DNA of 64,000 nt, from assembly GCA_014529385.2 (NCBI GenBank), contig CM043965.1:15424912-15488911 (forward strand), given 5' to 3'. The position numbers and the translations under genes are program-made. A model generated the notes under the pieces. That model was not told the DNA's origin, did no database searches, and saw only the letters and a program-made list of their open reading frames with translations. Of this stretch, positions 49,160 through 60,360 are shown in pieces (within the stretch, counting starts at the first letter, position 1; every line of letters begins with the position of its first letter). Source of the DNA: Adiantum capillus-veneris. Lineage: Eukaryota > Streptophyta > Polypodiopsida > Polypodiales > Pteridaceae.

Positions 49160-50150
49160 AAAATTGAATTTCACAAATCAAGAGAATCTAGAAGGATAGA
49201 AAGGTTCATCCAATTTCCTCTTCTTATTTACCCACATCCATGAGAAGTTAAATTTTACCCTTCAACCTAAGGTAGTGCACAGTCTAAGAGAGTGTCATAC
49301 AAAAGGATGGCTGAGAGTTGGCACAATGTCTCTCCAAACTTTATGAGGAACAAAAGTTGTGTCTTTTTCAGTAGTCCAATTCTTACTACATAGTCATGGT
49401 ATTGAAGAACGATATAGTGAACTTGGAATTTAAATTTGGTTAGTTGGTGTTGGCACTGCGTTATGGTCACTTTGTTGTTGAAGCTTCTTTTTTTGCACTT
49501 CAAAAAGACAAAGGAGGTGTTAATTATTTTCATGTGAATTTACATTTCTTTTGTCTTTTTGAATTGCAAAAAAAGAAGCTTCAACTACACCTCATGTGAA
49601 TTTACACCTCGTTTATCTTTTTTGAATTGCAAAAAAAGAAAGCTTCAACTCCACCTTGTGAAGTGAATTTACACCTCTTTTGTCTTTTTGAACTGCAAAA
49701 AAAGAAGCTTCGACTACAAAGTGACCATGATACAGTGCCAACTTTGTATTTCAAGTTCACTATATCGTTCTTCAATACCATGACTATGCAGACTACGGGG
49801 TAAGGACAACTTCTCTTTCTTATAAATTTTGGAGAGACATTGTGTCAACTCTCCACCATCTTTTGTATGGCACTCACTTAGGCCGTGCACTATCTTAGGT
49901 TGCACGGTAAAATTTAACTTCTCATGGATGTGGGTAAATAAGAAGAGGAAATTGGATCCACCTTTGTATCCTTGTATATTCTCTTGAATTTCAAGTTCAT
50001 TATATCATTCTTCAATACCATGACTATGTGGTAAGAACTAGACTATGGGATAAGACACGGCTTTGGATTCTGTTTCTTAAAAATTTTGGAGAGACATTGT
50101 GCCAACTCTCCACAATCCTTCTGTATGGCACTTGCTTAGGCCATGCACTA
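49160..50150. mobile_element. Foldback-like inverted-repeat element with an extra partial copy
   Basis: Left arm about 49,160-49,500 and right arm about 49,690-50,000 are reverse complements: 'cttatttacccacatccatgagaagttaaatttta' like sequence on one side, its complement at about 49,912-49,950 on the other; 'cataccatgactat' and 'tatatcgttcttcaa' pairs lie inside. The loop (49,500-49,690) is three tandem copies of a unit containing 'gcaaaaaaagaagcttcaact' and 'gtgaatttacacctc'. A third diverged copy of the arm lies at about 49,985-50,150, same orientation as the right arm. No transposase is encoded, so it would be non-autonomous. Confidence 0.7.
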
Positions 50151-50427
50151 TCTATATATTTTTTATAGGTTTTATAAATTTTCATCATATGAAAAGTCCA
50201 ACTAGTGTTTTGGTTTTTTACATAGCTCCTTAAAAGCGTACTCGTTTAATGCAAACATACTCCTAAGATCACATTGCTCATAAGGTCAGTGCTTTGTCTT
50301 CTATACTATATATAATCTATACATATATAATGGGGGGAGGGATTCTGGGCCCCCCTCTCCTTTAATTGGCATGTGTTCCCTGCAACTTGGGCGAGACAAT
50401 GAACATCGCACGCGCAGCAAGAAGGGT

Positions 50428-50429
<2 letters not shown>

Positions 50430-50476
<47 letters not shown>

Positions 50477-50502
50477 GGGAGAGAGAGAGAGAGAGAGAGA
50501 GA
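50430..50502. repeat. (CA)n-(GA)n microsatellite
   Basis: (CA) about 50,430-50,472 then (GA) about 50,475-50,502. Confidence 0.9.
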
Positions 50503-50519
50503 AGCGGCCAAAGGCCGTC

Positions 50520-51002
50520 GGCCACAAAAAAATTTAAAATTTTCAAGGAAGGAGAGGACCTCCAAGTGTCACTCATTGGTTCACTTCAAAGAAAACTTTA
50601 CAAAACATCTCTAAAATGTAAAAGTGAAGGGTAAGATTTAAAATGCAGAATTGAAAGGTAAAATTATAAGAAATCAAAAGCCTTTTGACAATGTAAAGTC
50701 AAAAGACTTTCTACTTTACAAGGTTTAAATACAATAGATGTACCAATTCGTATCAACAATAAAAAAAAAGGATAATTTTAGTGGATATTTTGTTATAAAA
50801 TAAAAATTTAATTTTTAAAGATGTATTTGCCTTTATCATTTCAAGGGGCTTTTCTCAAGATCAATAATGATATTTTAAAAGAAAAATTACGAGTCTGTAT
50901 TTCTTTGAAGAGATTGAAAAAAAGAAAAAAAAATTATCTATCTACGAGTGGATTTGGGACGCTCTTGCTTTCAGGACATGAATGCAAATGAAGGGGTTAC
51001 TG

Positions 51003-51046
<44 letters not shown>

Positions 51047-51074
51047 GCATTGCCTATGTGCGGATACACCTCTA

Positions 51075-51152
<78 letters not shown>

Positions 51153-51520
51153 TGAGAGAGAGAGAGAGAGAGAGAGAGACCATTGCATTGCCTATGTGTG
51201 GACACATGTGCATATGTGTGAGAGAAAGAAAGATTTTACCGTCAAGCTCATAGGGACTCCGTCTCACCAAGGGTATCATTGCCCTTTTCAATTTTTTGGT
51301 ATCACTACCTTGAGTCTTGCTTTATGCCATACAATGCCTTAGGCCAATTTATTATGGTTTCCTTGGCATTGTAGTGTATTTTTAAATGAGTATCTTATCT
51401 TTTTCAACGGTAGAAAATGGGTGAAATGTCCCAACCTTGACATTGACACCCCAAAGGGGGAGATAGATTACCCAATTCATAGACATTTTAGCAATTCTTG
51501 GATATTTTATCTTTTTGCTT
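50520..51520 (+). repeat. AT-rich dispersed repeat, copy 1 (partner 58,465-59,580)
   Basis: Shared landmarks in the same order: 'caaggaagga', 'gtgtcactca', 'gactttctactttaca', 'ttagtggatattttgtt', 'tttctttgaagagattgaaaa', 'gcaaatgaagg', a GA-rich tract, 'gtccgtctcaccaagg', 'caccccaaa-ggg-agagag-ttgcccaatt'. This copy has (GA) 51,006-51,042, (TG) about 51,077-51,149 and (GA) 51,150-51,178. No coding motif; family unknown. Confidence 0.75.
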
Positions 51521-52919
51521 TCTAAAAGAAACCTTAGTGTTGTGTTGGGTTAGGGAGACTTGCATTGTTTTGAGTGCATGATAGAGACTTACTTTAAATG
51601 TTCATTTCACTTTCATTTCATATCTTGACACTGTGTTTACCAAAAACTTTTTTAGGAACCAATGGAAAAAAGGAGAGCTATGAAAATCTGTCGGTTTTTA
51701 GAGAAATTTAGCCGGTTTTAAATGGTTTTTACACTGAAAGCCTCAATTTTTAGCCAGTTTCGATCAAGGCGGCCCTCAAAACTAACTGGGAATTTTTACA
51801 TTTTGTCCTTTAAGAATACACTAAAGGGCGGTTTTCTGTGTGTCCTGACATGTCTTGACTTTTTTTGCATTCTATTGTTTTAGAATGTTAAAGTGAAACT
51901 TCACTTAGATAATTCTAGTAAATTCTATGGATACACACACACATACACACACATATATATTAATGAGTCTTTTTGATTTCACATTTCATTTCACAACCTC
52001 ACATGGCTTGACTTTTCTTACATTTTATAACTTAATTCTAGTCAATATTCAGGAAAGTCTCTTTTATTAAGCAGTTGTCGACTGAGTTTCCTTCCCACAA
52101 AGAAGCGAATCGAAAATACTAGCATAAATTTAAATTTTGTAAAATTTTTGAACTATTTTCTCACATATTTCACCGGTTTTTCTTCCCTTTACCATGGTTT
52201 GCAACCAGGTAGTCTCCATTTTCAACCGGCTCAAGGCTAAGCTGAAGCAATCCTTTCTTGAACACTGATTCTACTTAAACTCAACCTAATGATTTTATCA
52301 CGTTCTAATTATTTTAGAAAGCTATCGTGATTTCACTTGTTTATTTCTAAATGAATAACTGAACTCATGTTTTACACAAAAATGGTTGTTTGATGAAGTT
52401 GATTTTTAAATTGATCATATCTTTTATGTTTTTTGTGAAATATTTTTAGTTTAGAAAAGAAATGATGAGCAATCAACCAATACTTATTAATTATATCGTG
52501 AAGAAATAAATTACTTTTCAAAAGCTTAAGTGCTATGACAAGGCCAACCAAGCAAGACTAATTGACACATGAAGACCATTATTTGATGATCCATTAAATT
52601 TACTTAAGTTTCATGCAGCTATGTTGTTACAAATGCCAAATATATGTCCCATGGCTAGTCTACATGATTTTTGAAGGTTGAACACCCTTTAGCAAGCCAA
52701 ACAAGGATAGCCAAAGAGTTCCAACTCTTTGTGTGAATTACCTAATGCACAACACATACGCACGCATGCACGTGCATGTAGACGCACGTACACACACACC
52801 CATAAAAACAAAAAAACGGAAAAAAAACAAGTTGAAGGTTTACATTCGCATTCTTTTCTTTTAGCAAAACTCACAATTCTAAGTGAATTATATTGAACAG
52901 CCCAAAAAATACAAGGTCT
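51521..52919. other. AT-rich non-coding stretch
   Basis: No motif-bearing frames on either strand. Short repeats of the type 'agccggttt/agccagttt' at about 51,700-51,780 were noted. Confidence 0.4.
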
Positions 52920-53400
52920 TATCATACTCTTAATGAGCCATGACATCATCCAGGGACTATAATTACATTGGCTATCACGGCAGCCACCGTCACCAACCCG
53001 ACACCTCCTCCTCGATACACAAGGTCCAAAAACTTGTCCTTATGAAATCTTTTATTTACTGATGGCCAATATTTTCCCTCGTCCTAGGCATTCCATCTGC
53101 TGACGGCAAGGTACAAGTAGTCCTAGACCAATCCTCCGAGTGTTGCTTGCGCCCGAGCATCCATATTAGCACTTTGCTTTCTTGAATAATTTCTGCGAAT
53201 CTTACCACCTCCAAACCTCCTTCAAACACACGGTGGTTCCTTGTCTGCCATACATTATATAAGAGGAACTATCTGACGATTTGAATGCTGACGAGGAGGG
53301 CAGTACTTCCTATATTCTTGCCTCCAAGGAAAAGGTCAGTCTTGAAGAAACTAATTTTCCATGTTCTTTCGACCCACTTGCATTCTAAAAGAATAAAACG
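52920..53400 (-). pseudogene. LINE ORF2 3'-end fragment
   Basis: Minus-strand frame reads ECKWVERTWKISFFKTDLF, then VSIQIVR, a TAG, FLLYNVWQTRNHRVFEGG and AEIIQESKVLIWMLGR. The pattern W-x-RN-x-x-F after a W-rich block is typical of the region after the RT/zinc-binding part in plant LINE ORF2 proteins. It is not close to the LINE at 14-18 kb at the protein level. No RT core is visible at higher coordinates, so it is a 5'-truncated copy, as usual for LINEs. Confidence 0.5.
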
Positions 53401-53485
53401 AAAGGAAAATCAAGTTATGTAAGGCTTTGAATGAAAATACCTATCAATTGACAAACTAACAAGGTAAAGATTTACGACGGCCTAC

Positions 53486-53541
<56 letters not shown>

Positions 53542-55500
53542 CTCCAACAAAGTGAGAGATTGGGGGGCACTCCCATATGCACACATTAGAATCCAAAAAT
53601 GTTCAAATGTCACATGGAGAATATCCAACGATTCAATTCAATGGTAAAGGAATTGCACCAAAAATATTCGCTTTTCCTTATGCCCTTATGTATGAGTGTT
53701 ATATTAATCGACCTCATGAAAACATAAAGCATATAAATTATTACTGAGAGTTTAGGAATTGATTTAAATCTTGTATAAATATATCAATAAACAAATCACA
53801 CATTTAAACGATGCGTGCTATTAAATGAAATAAATACATAATATCTTTAGGATAGAAATGAGTAGTGAAAATTTCTAAACCTAATCCCTATAATAATACA
53901 TGCAGTAAAGTAGCAAGGTGACATTTACATATCAAAACAAAAAGTTGAAAAACAAATTGCTAGTTGTGAAAATATTCTAAAGCTAATCCCTAATAATAAT
54001 ACACGCTCTAAAGTAATAAGGTGTCATTTGCATATCAAAACCAAAAGTTGAAAAAAAATCTTAGTGGTGAAAAAATTCTTTCTTTTAATAACAATTTATA
54101 ATTTTTTAGATAAAAATTATCTATAAATGAAAAGAAAATTTACAAGGAAAAAAGTATGTTTTAAATCAAAAAGCTGACAAGAAAGTAATTAGATTAACAC
54201 GAGTCCTGTAAAAAATCAGCCACTTTTGTGGCTTTTGAGACTTTTGTAAAAAAATTTATCAACACTATGTTAGTTATCTAAATAGAAAATGATTTCATGG
54301 AATTATGACCAACACTCAGTATGAGTTGATAAAAATTAGTACTGAGCTAAATGAAGGTCTAAAGGTGTCTTTCCATTGCCATCTTCTACAACTAATTTGT
54401 ATCGATGGACAAAAATTTTCTATTTTCTTTTGAAAGTAAATCAAATCATTGTTAAGCAGACCCAAACTTCTTTTAAAAATCCCTCAATAGGGATGTGATA
54501 GATGTACCAAGCTTTTTTAAACCGTATACAAAGACTGCCGACATTTTTGACTTCTCCAAGTTAAGTGTTGAAGTGCTATTTTACATAAAATTTAATAATT
54601 TTAGAAAAGTAAATTTTTTTATTTTTGAGATTTTCATGTAAATTGTGTATTTAGAAACCTTTTTCATATCTTGAACCCATAATTAAGAAATTTCATGAAA
54701 TTTTGATGTCATATACGAAAGTTATGTTTCATTTACTAGAATCTTCATGTGAGCCATTTTTGTGGCTTCAACCAGTTTTGTGGCTCATTAGTGTTAAATG
54801 AAGAGACACATTTATAAATTAAACAAAGATTAATGAAAGTCAAGTGAGCATTAAATAAAGGAACCAAATTACAATGATGAAAAGAGACACTTACATTATA
54901 AAAGGAAAATATAACCTTTGTAAAACTTATAAACTAAACAAAGATTTTAAAAAGAAAAAAGTCAAGTGAGAATGAAATAAAGGGACAAAATTACAATGAT
55001 GGAAATACCCATTGATATTATAAAAAGAAAATATAACCTTTATTAAACAAGGAAGTGAATTGAGCATTAAAAGAAAAAACCAAGTTGAAATGATGGAAAG
55101 ATCGATATACATTATAAAACAAGCTCACCTAACATGTGTCATCAATCCGTGATTCTTAATCAACGGGTCATAAAGTGCACTAATTCTCCACCCACTCTCC
55201 TATGGCCTTCTGAAGGCCAAAAAGGTCGGTCCAATCTATACCAAAGAATTAATTCCAAATGTTCTCCTATCTCTCTCCTCCTTTAAGGCTTCTTTTAGAA
55301 AGACAACAAAAAAAATTAAATTGCAATAGACGATACATGAGAAGGAAAGAAGGAAAGAAGGTTGCTTTTACGATTATTGGTTGTGAGTGTGTGATAATAC
55401 AAGAAAAGGGGGGGGGGGGGGGGGGGGGAGATCCTAGCTTTATAAAATGGAATAGGATGATTGACACCATTTTAATTGACTCTCATAGATAAGGACCTTG
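53401..55500. other. AT-rich non-coding stretch with (GA)n and poly-G
   Basis: (GA) about 53,489-53,531. Two related segments 'ctaaagctaatccctaataataatacac' / 'ctaaacctaatccctataataatacatg' at 53,870-53,960 and 53,975-54,060 are a local duplication; 'gtcaagtgagcattaaataaagg' like words recur at 54,838, 54,960 and 55,050. A run of about 21 G lies at 55,408-55,428. No gene recognised. Confidence 0.45.
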
Positions 55501-56520
55501 GCTAGTCACGGGGTGGCTCCCCTATCAACCGATGTATCAGGGACTACTAAGAGTTGTCATGGCTTGGCACGAGTATGGCAAATGTAAATTTTTTTGTGTT
55601 TGTTAATATAATTCACTCACCATTGTGAGTTTTGCACACAAAAAAGGATTATTGGTTTTGTGTGTAAAGTGGTGGCAAGGCGAGGCCTCTGTTAGGGTTG
55701 ATAGTATGCTCAACCTTCGTGAGTAGGGAGGCTCAAGGGAAGGGACACAGGATCTTCTCTGCATAGGTCTCACGGGGTTGGGGAGAGGGGTGGAGTTTCT
55801 TTGACGGGAGGCGTAGAGTTTGCCCAGTGGGGCCCTCGGCTACAATCCCCGCTTCCTTGCCTTCACCTCCTTGGATTGACCGTTGCACTCCTTTTTTTTG
55901 GAATTGGGGAGAGGGCCCTCCTCCCTCCTCCATTTGGAGGACTCTTGGTGGCTCAGTGGTCAGCGTGTTGGCCATTTCACAGCCATGTTGATGGTGGCAG
56001 CAACAGAGGTGTTGTTGGTGGCTCAAAATGGCTCCTTTGGAAGGGGCTTGGCTCCCCCTCAAAGCCTGTGCTTGGGATGCACCCCATCAGGTGTGGCTCA
56101 TGTGGTTTGGCTTTAACGGTTTGTGGTTTTGATTACTTGTGGGCTTCTTCTGTGACGATCGATGTCCCTTTGGAGGGTGCGGATGTGCTCTTCTCTGGTG
56201 GCACCCTCACCCTTCTTCTTTGGTGATGGAGACTCGAGCTCCCCCCACTTTCGTCTTTATGTTCTCTTCCTCTTTTCCTCTATGTTTTCTGATGCTTCCT
56301 TGTTCTGCTCCAGACTTCATTGGGCACTGGTGTAGGCAATGACGGAGCCTGCCCGGTGGTGGCTTCCATGGTCGGTCCATAGCGGCAGTATGGTTTGTGG
56401 TATGTTTTGTGGGTTTTGGGACTCCATGTAAAACCCCCTTGAACTCTTTAGTTTTGGAGTTTTGTGGCTTGGTACTATTGATGCCTTGGCTCGGTTGAAG
56501 CAGGGCTATGGTTTAAAAAA
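55501..56520 (+). other. GC-rich block, possibly a retroelement 3' end
   Basis: More GC-rich than its neighbours, with a 141-codon frame (55,801-56,226) lacking a recognised domain. Its end, 'ccttggctcggttgaagcagggctatgg' followed by an A/T-only tail from about 56,515, resembles the 3' UTR of plant LINEs, but I could not identify coding sequence to prove it. Confidence 0.3.
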
Positions 56521-56971
56521 ATTTATTTTTATTTATTACTCATTTTCTTTGAGTTTTGCAACAAACAAGGTGATAAGGCAGGAAGGCCTGCTAAGTAAAG
56601 GGAAACGAGGGAGAATAAGTTTAAGTAAGTGCTTACAATTATATGGAATTTTTGTTGTGTTTTAATACACAATTGTTTCATCTATTTTTAAAAATTGGCT
56701 CCTACTAGCTCGCTTAAAATAAAACACACTGATTGAAAGATGCATTCAAGATTCCCTCTACCCTCATAGCCTAGTCCTCACCTCCTGCTCCTGTCGCCAA
56801 AACCTTTTTTCTTCTGTGTATTGTCCTTCCCTACCTTTGGACTCATCCGTACGAGCCTACAAATTTTCCTTTCCTGTGATCTTGCACCTAAGCTTCCCCC
56901 ACCATTCATGAACTTGCACCTACAGAGCAATCCCCCCACGTCATCTCCACTATGTCTGTATCAAGGGAGGA

Positions 56972-57015
<44 letters not shown>

Positions 57016-57158
57016 GAAGAAGAAGAAGAAGAAGAGATTCTATTCACCTATGCTTTATGAAGAGTCCCTACCTCTGCTCTACAACGAGAGAGAGAGTGAG
57101 AGAGAGAGAGAGAGATTCTCTTCGGCTATGCCTCATGAAACATCCCTACTTCTGCTCT

Positions 57159-57210
<52 letters not shown>

Positions 57211-57878
57211 CTAATTGGGAGGCATGGCCTCCACGTGGTCTGCATCCCCCTTCTCAGTCCTCTACCTCTAAATCTCCTCAAGCATCTTCTTATCATCTCC
57301 ACTAATGGGCCATTTTTTTATTTTCTTCTAGTCGGTACCCGCTACTTGCAAATGGTTTATATATTATGAAGTACCCCAATAATAAGGTAAATGGTGCACA
57401 TTGCACAAATTAGTATTTTGAAACAAAATAAAACAAAAAGGAAGTAAAATAAAAAGACATATTAAAAATCAAAACAAAAGAATATTTTAATGCTTTCAAA
57501 TAAGCATAAAAAATAATTAAACAATTTAGTGAAGTGATTTTTTTTTAAATCCTCAAATGAGAGAATCGGTTATCAATACCTCACTATATCAGTGTTTGAA
57601 AAAGGTATGTCTAAGCTTAGACTTAAGCAGATTGAAAATCAAGATTAGCCAATTGCAAAGGATGGTAAAGAAAAAAAACCCGATAAAATATATAAGAAAA
57701 TAGTTCAAACATTTTATAAATTTGAAAATTTCTACTAGTGTTTCCAATTTGTATTTGTTAAGAGGACACTTGTCACTTAGATAAAAAGACTTTCTCAAAG
57801 ACTGCATCATAATATCAAACTCCTATGAATATTTTGTTTAATGTTTTGATCTCTAAAGTCATTTTGAAACATGTAGAA
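56521..57878. other. Non-coding stretch with (GA)n tracts
   Basis: (GA) about 56,976-57,015 grading into (GAA)n to about 57,034, (GA) about 57,086-57,115 and 57,163-57,207. The three tracts are separated by related segments 'ttcacctatgctttatgaagagtccctacctctgctct' / 'ttcggctatgcctcatgaaacatccctacttctgctct', i.e. a duplicated GA-containing unit. No gene. Confidence 0.5.
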
Positions 57879-58198
57879 AAAGTAAATGCTTCCTTGAAGA
57901 ATAACTTTCTATTCCAAAGTTTTAGCTTTGTATTCACAAAACTTTTGAATCCCTTAGGGACACTTGTAGCTAAAGGAAAATTGATTTTTGAAGTAAATGT
58001 TGCCTTGGAGAATAGCTCTCTATACCAAAGTTTTAGCTTTTTATCCACAAGACTCCTTAGACACTTGTCTCTCAAAAAGAAATTTGATTTTTGAAGTAAA
58101 TGTTGCCTTGGAGAAGAGCTCTCTATACCAAAGTTTTAGCTTTTTATCCACAAGACTTTTGAATCCCTTAGGACACTTGTCTCTCAAAGAAATTTGAA
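57879..58198 (+). repeat. Three tandem units of 103-111 bp
   Basis: Units start at 57,879, 57,990 and 58,093, each with 'aagtaaatg-t-ccttg', 'ctat-ccaaagttttagctt' and 'ggacacttgt'. Open frames across it on both strands owe their length to the repeat. Confidence 0.85.
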
Positions 58199-58464
58199 CG
58201 ACCTTTGTCAGTAGTGCACTAAGACCTTTAGTAGGCCAAAAAAAAAAGGATATATGAGAAGGTTAATCACTAGAGAGAGCAATTATTATGTTGACAATTT
58301 TGTATTATAAGACTCATGCTAAACCAAATAGTTTATATGAAAGTGTGCAATAAAAAATACTTTACTTACTAAAAACTTGTTTTCATTTAAACTTTAAGCA
58401 TAAGATTGTCACAATTTGTCTCTTTTCGAGTATTCTGAAAAATTAGAGACTTCTATACTGTATA

Positions 58465-59017
58465 TGAAACAGCTTCAATTTTTCAAGGAAGGACAGACCC
58501 TCCATGTGTCACTCACTACTTTACTTAAAAGAAAACCTCTCTAAAGTGTAAAATGGAGAGTAAGATTGTAAAAAATAACAAACAACTTTTCAACTTTTGT
58601 CAGAATGTAAAATGAAAAATTTACTTTTCTTTAGTAGTAGAAAGTGTTTTAGTAATAAAAATTCAAAGACTTTCTACTTTACATAAAATAAATGTATTTG
58701 TTTACATGTGCATACCAAAAAGGAGATAAATTTAGTGGATATTTTATTATTTAATGAGAATTTAATTTTTGAAGATATATTTGGTTTTATCTTTTCACTA
58801 TTTTTTTTCAAGACCAATATTTATATTTAAAAAAAATTTAAAAAGTTTTTATTTCTTTAAAGATATTGAAAAAAAAAAGCTCATGTGGTGTCGACTTGGG
58901 GTAGTTTCACTTTCAGAAAATACATGCAAATGAAGGAGTAGTTATCCATGTTATTGACCATGAGAGAGAGAGAGAGAGAGAGAGATTGCATGTGGGTGCG
59001 TGTACGTGTACCTGCAC

Positions 59018-59059
<42 letters not shown>

Positions 59060-59580
59060 CCTTTTGAGCTCAAAGGAGTCCGTCTCACCAAGGACACCCT
59101 TCAAGCCCTTCAATTTCTCCAAGGGGGGGGGGGGATCACTTAATATTTTGCGACTATCACATGAGTACATCAGAAGGGGGTTTTTTTTTTTTTCTCACAT
59201 ACAAAATGGTACCATAAAATGTAATTGGAAAAAATCTTTGTATATTGAATTATTTGTCAAAAATTCACAGAGAAGGAGTTTAAAAATAGTCCTTGCACGC
59301 ACGTCATATAAAAATTTTATATATAGTGGCCTCCCCCGGTCATATTTTCAAGATAATATGGTTTTCTTTGAGTAATAGTGTACTTTCAAAAGGGTAGCTA
59401 ACGTTTTTCACCCATAGAAAATAAATAAAATTTCCAACAAAAATCAACCCTCACATTGGCACCCCAAATAGGGAGAGAGGTTGCCCAATTAACGTATCTT
59501 TTACCAGTTTTTTAATATTTAGTCCTTTTTATTTTTAAGAGTTAAACCATGGGCCATGCTTAAAAATCAATAAATTCTCT
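58465..59580 (+). repeat. AT-rich dispersed repeat, copy 2
   Basis: Partner of 50,520-51,520, same strand. (GA) tracts at about 58,963-58,986 and 59,022-59,055; poly-G (11) at about 59,124. No TG tract here. Confidence 0.75.
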
Positions 59581-59646
59581 AAAATTTGATAAGCAAAGGT
59601 GCCTATCAAAAATCAAACCCCCCACACACACACACATATAGGAAAA

Positions 59647-59961
59647 TGTTATAGCGTCCAATGAATGATGCAACAAGCAGAAGGTGTAGACATGTAGTAG
59701 TGTTAGTGTGTATACGCGCTTCACCAGGGGCACTTTTCTCCCACTGGGTTTTTCCCCCTAGACATCCGGTGTGAAAGGACACCTTATCTCTTAGGGTTTC
59801 ATATAAGCTTTGTAGCTCTGAGTTTTTATACACTATTATTCCAATACAGAGAGAGAGACTACAGAGATCTCGTACACAAGCTCTATTTCTTCTCCTTCTC
59901 CATCTTCTTCCTACTCTGAGTTGCTGTCTTCCTTCTGTTTCCTGTTTCATCATCTTCAACA
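59647..59961 (+). repeat. 5' LTR of the copia element
   Basis: 315 bp, TGTTATAGCG ... CTTCAACA. Contains 'ttttatacact' (possible TATA region, about 59,825) and a pyrimidine-rich 3' part. The left boundary is inferred from the TGTT/AACA symmetry. Confidence 0.75.
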
Positions 59962-59963
59962 AT

Positions 59964-59975
59964 TGGTATCAGAGC
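59964..59975 (+). other. Primer-binding site, initiator tRNA-Met
   Basis: tggtatcagagc, exact consensus, two bases after the LTR. Confidence 0.92.
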
Positions 59976-60360
59976 AAGGTGATTTCCAGAGCCTCTACTT
60001 GCATTTTCGCATCCGCGCGCGCAATCGCAGTTTTCAGGCAGTTTTCGGAAAATTTGCTCGTGGGAGCATCCTCGACGTTCCGGAAGTATTCTGAGCAGGC
60101 GACCTGGAGTTTTACCCCCCTTTCGAAGCCGTTCGAGCCCTCAGAATTTTGTTCTGAGCAGCGTAGCAGAAGTTACTTTTCGGAGGCGTTTAGATCAAGA
60201 GGGTGTGCTTTTTGACAGATTTTCTTCAGGTAAACAGTTCTTTTGGAAAGCAGCTTGTCTTAGCTTTGTGCTGAGATTTTGTGTAGAGTTTTTCTTGGAT
60301 TGGAGAGGAGATTTGTGAATCTCTTGGAGGTTCTTTTGCTCTCTTGTGTGCATCCACAGT

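Noticed and set aside
55801-56226. 141-codon frame as a protein gene
   Set aside because: Rich in Gly, Leu and Ser from GC-rich DNA, with an overlapping antisense frame, and no recognisable domain; left as an unassigned block.
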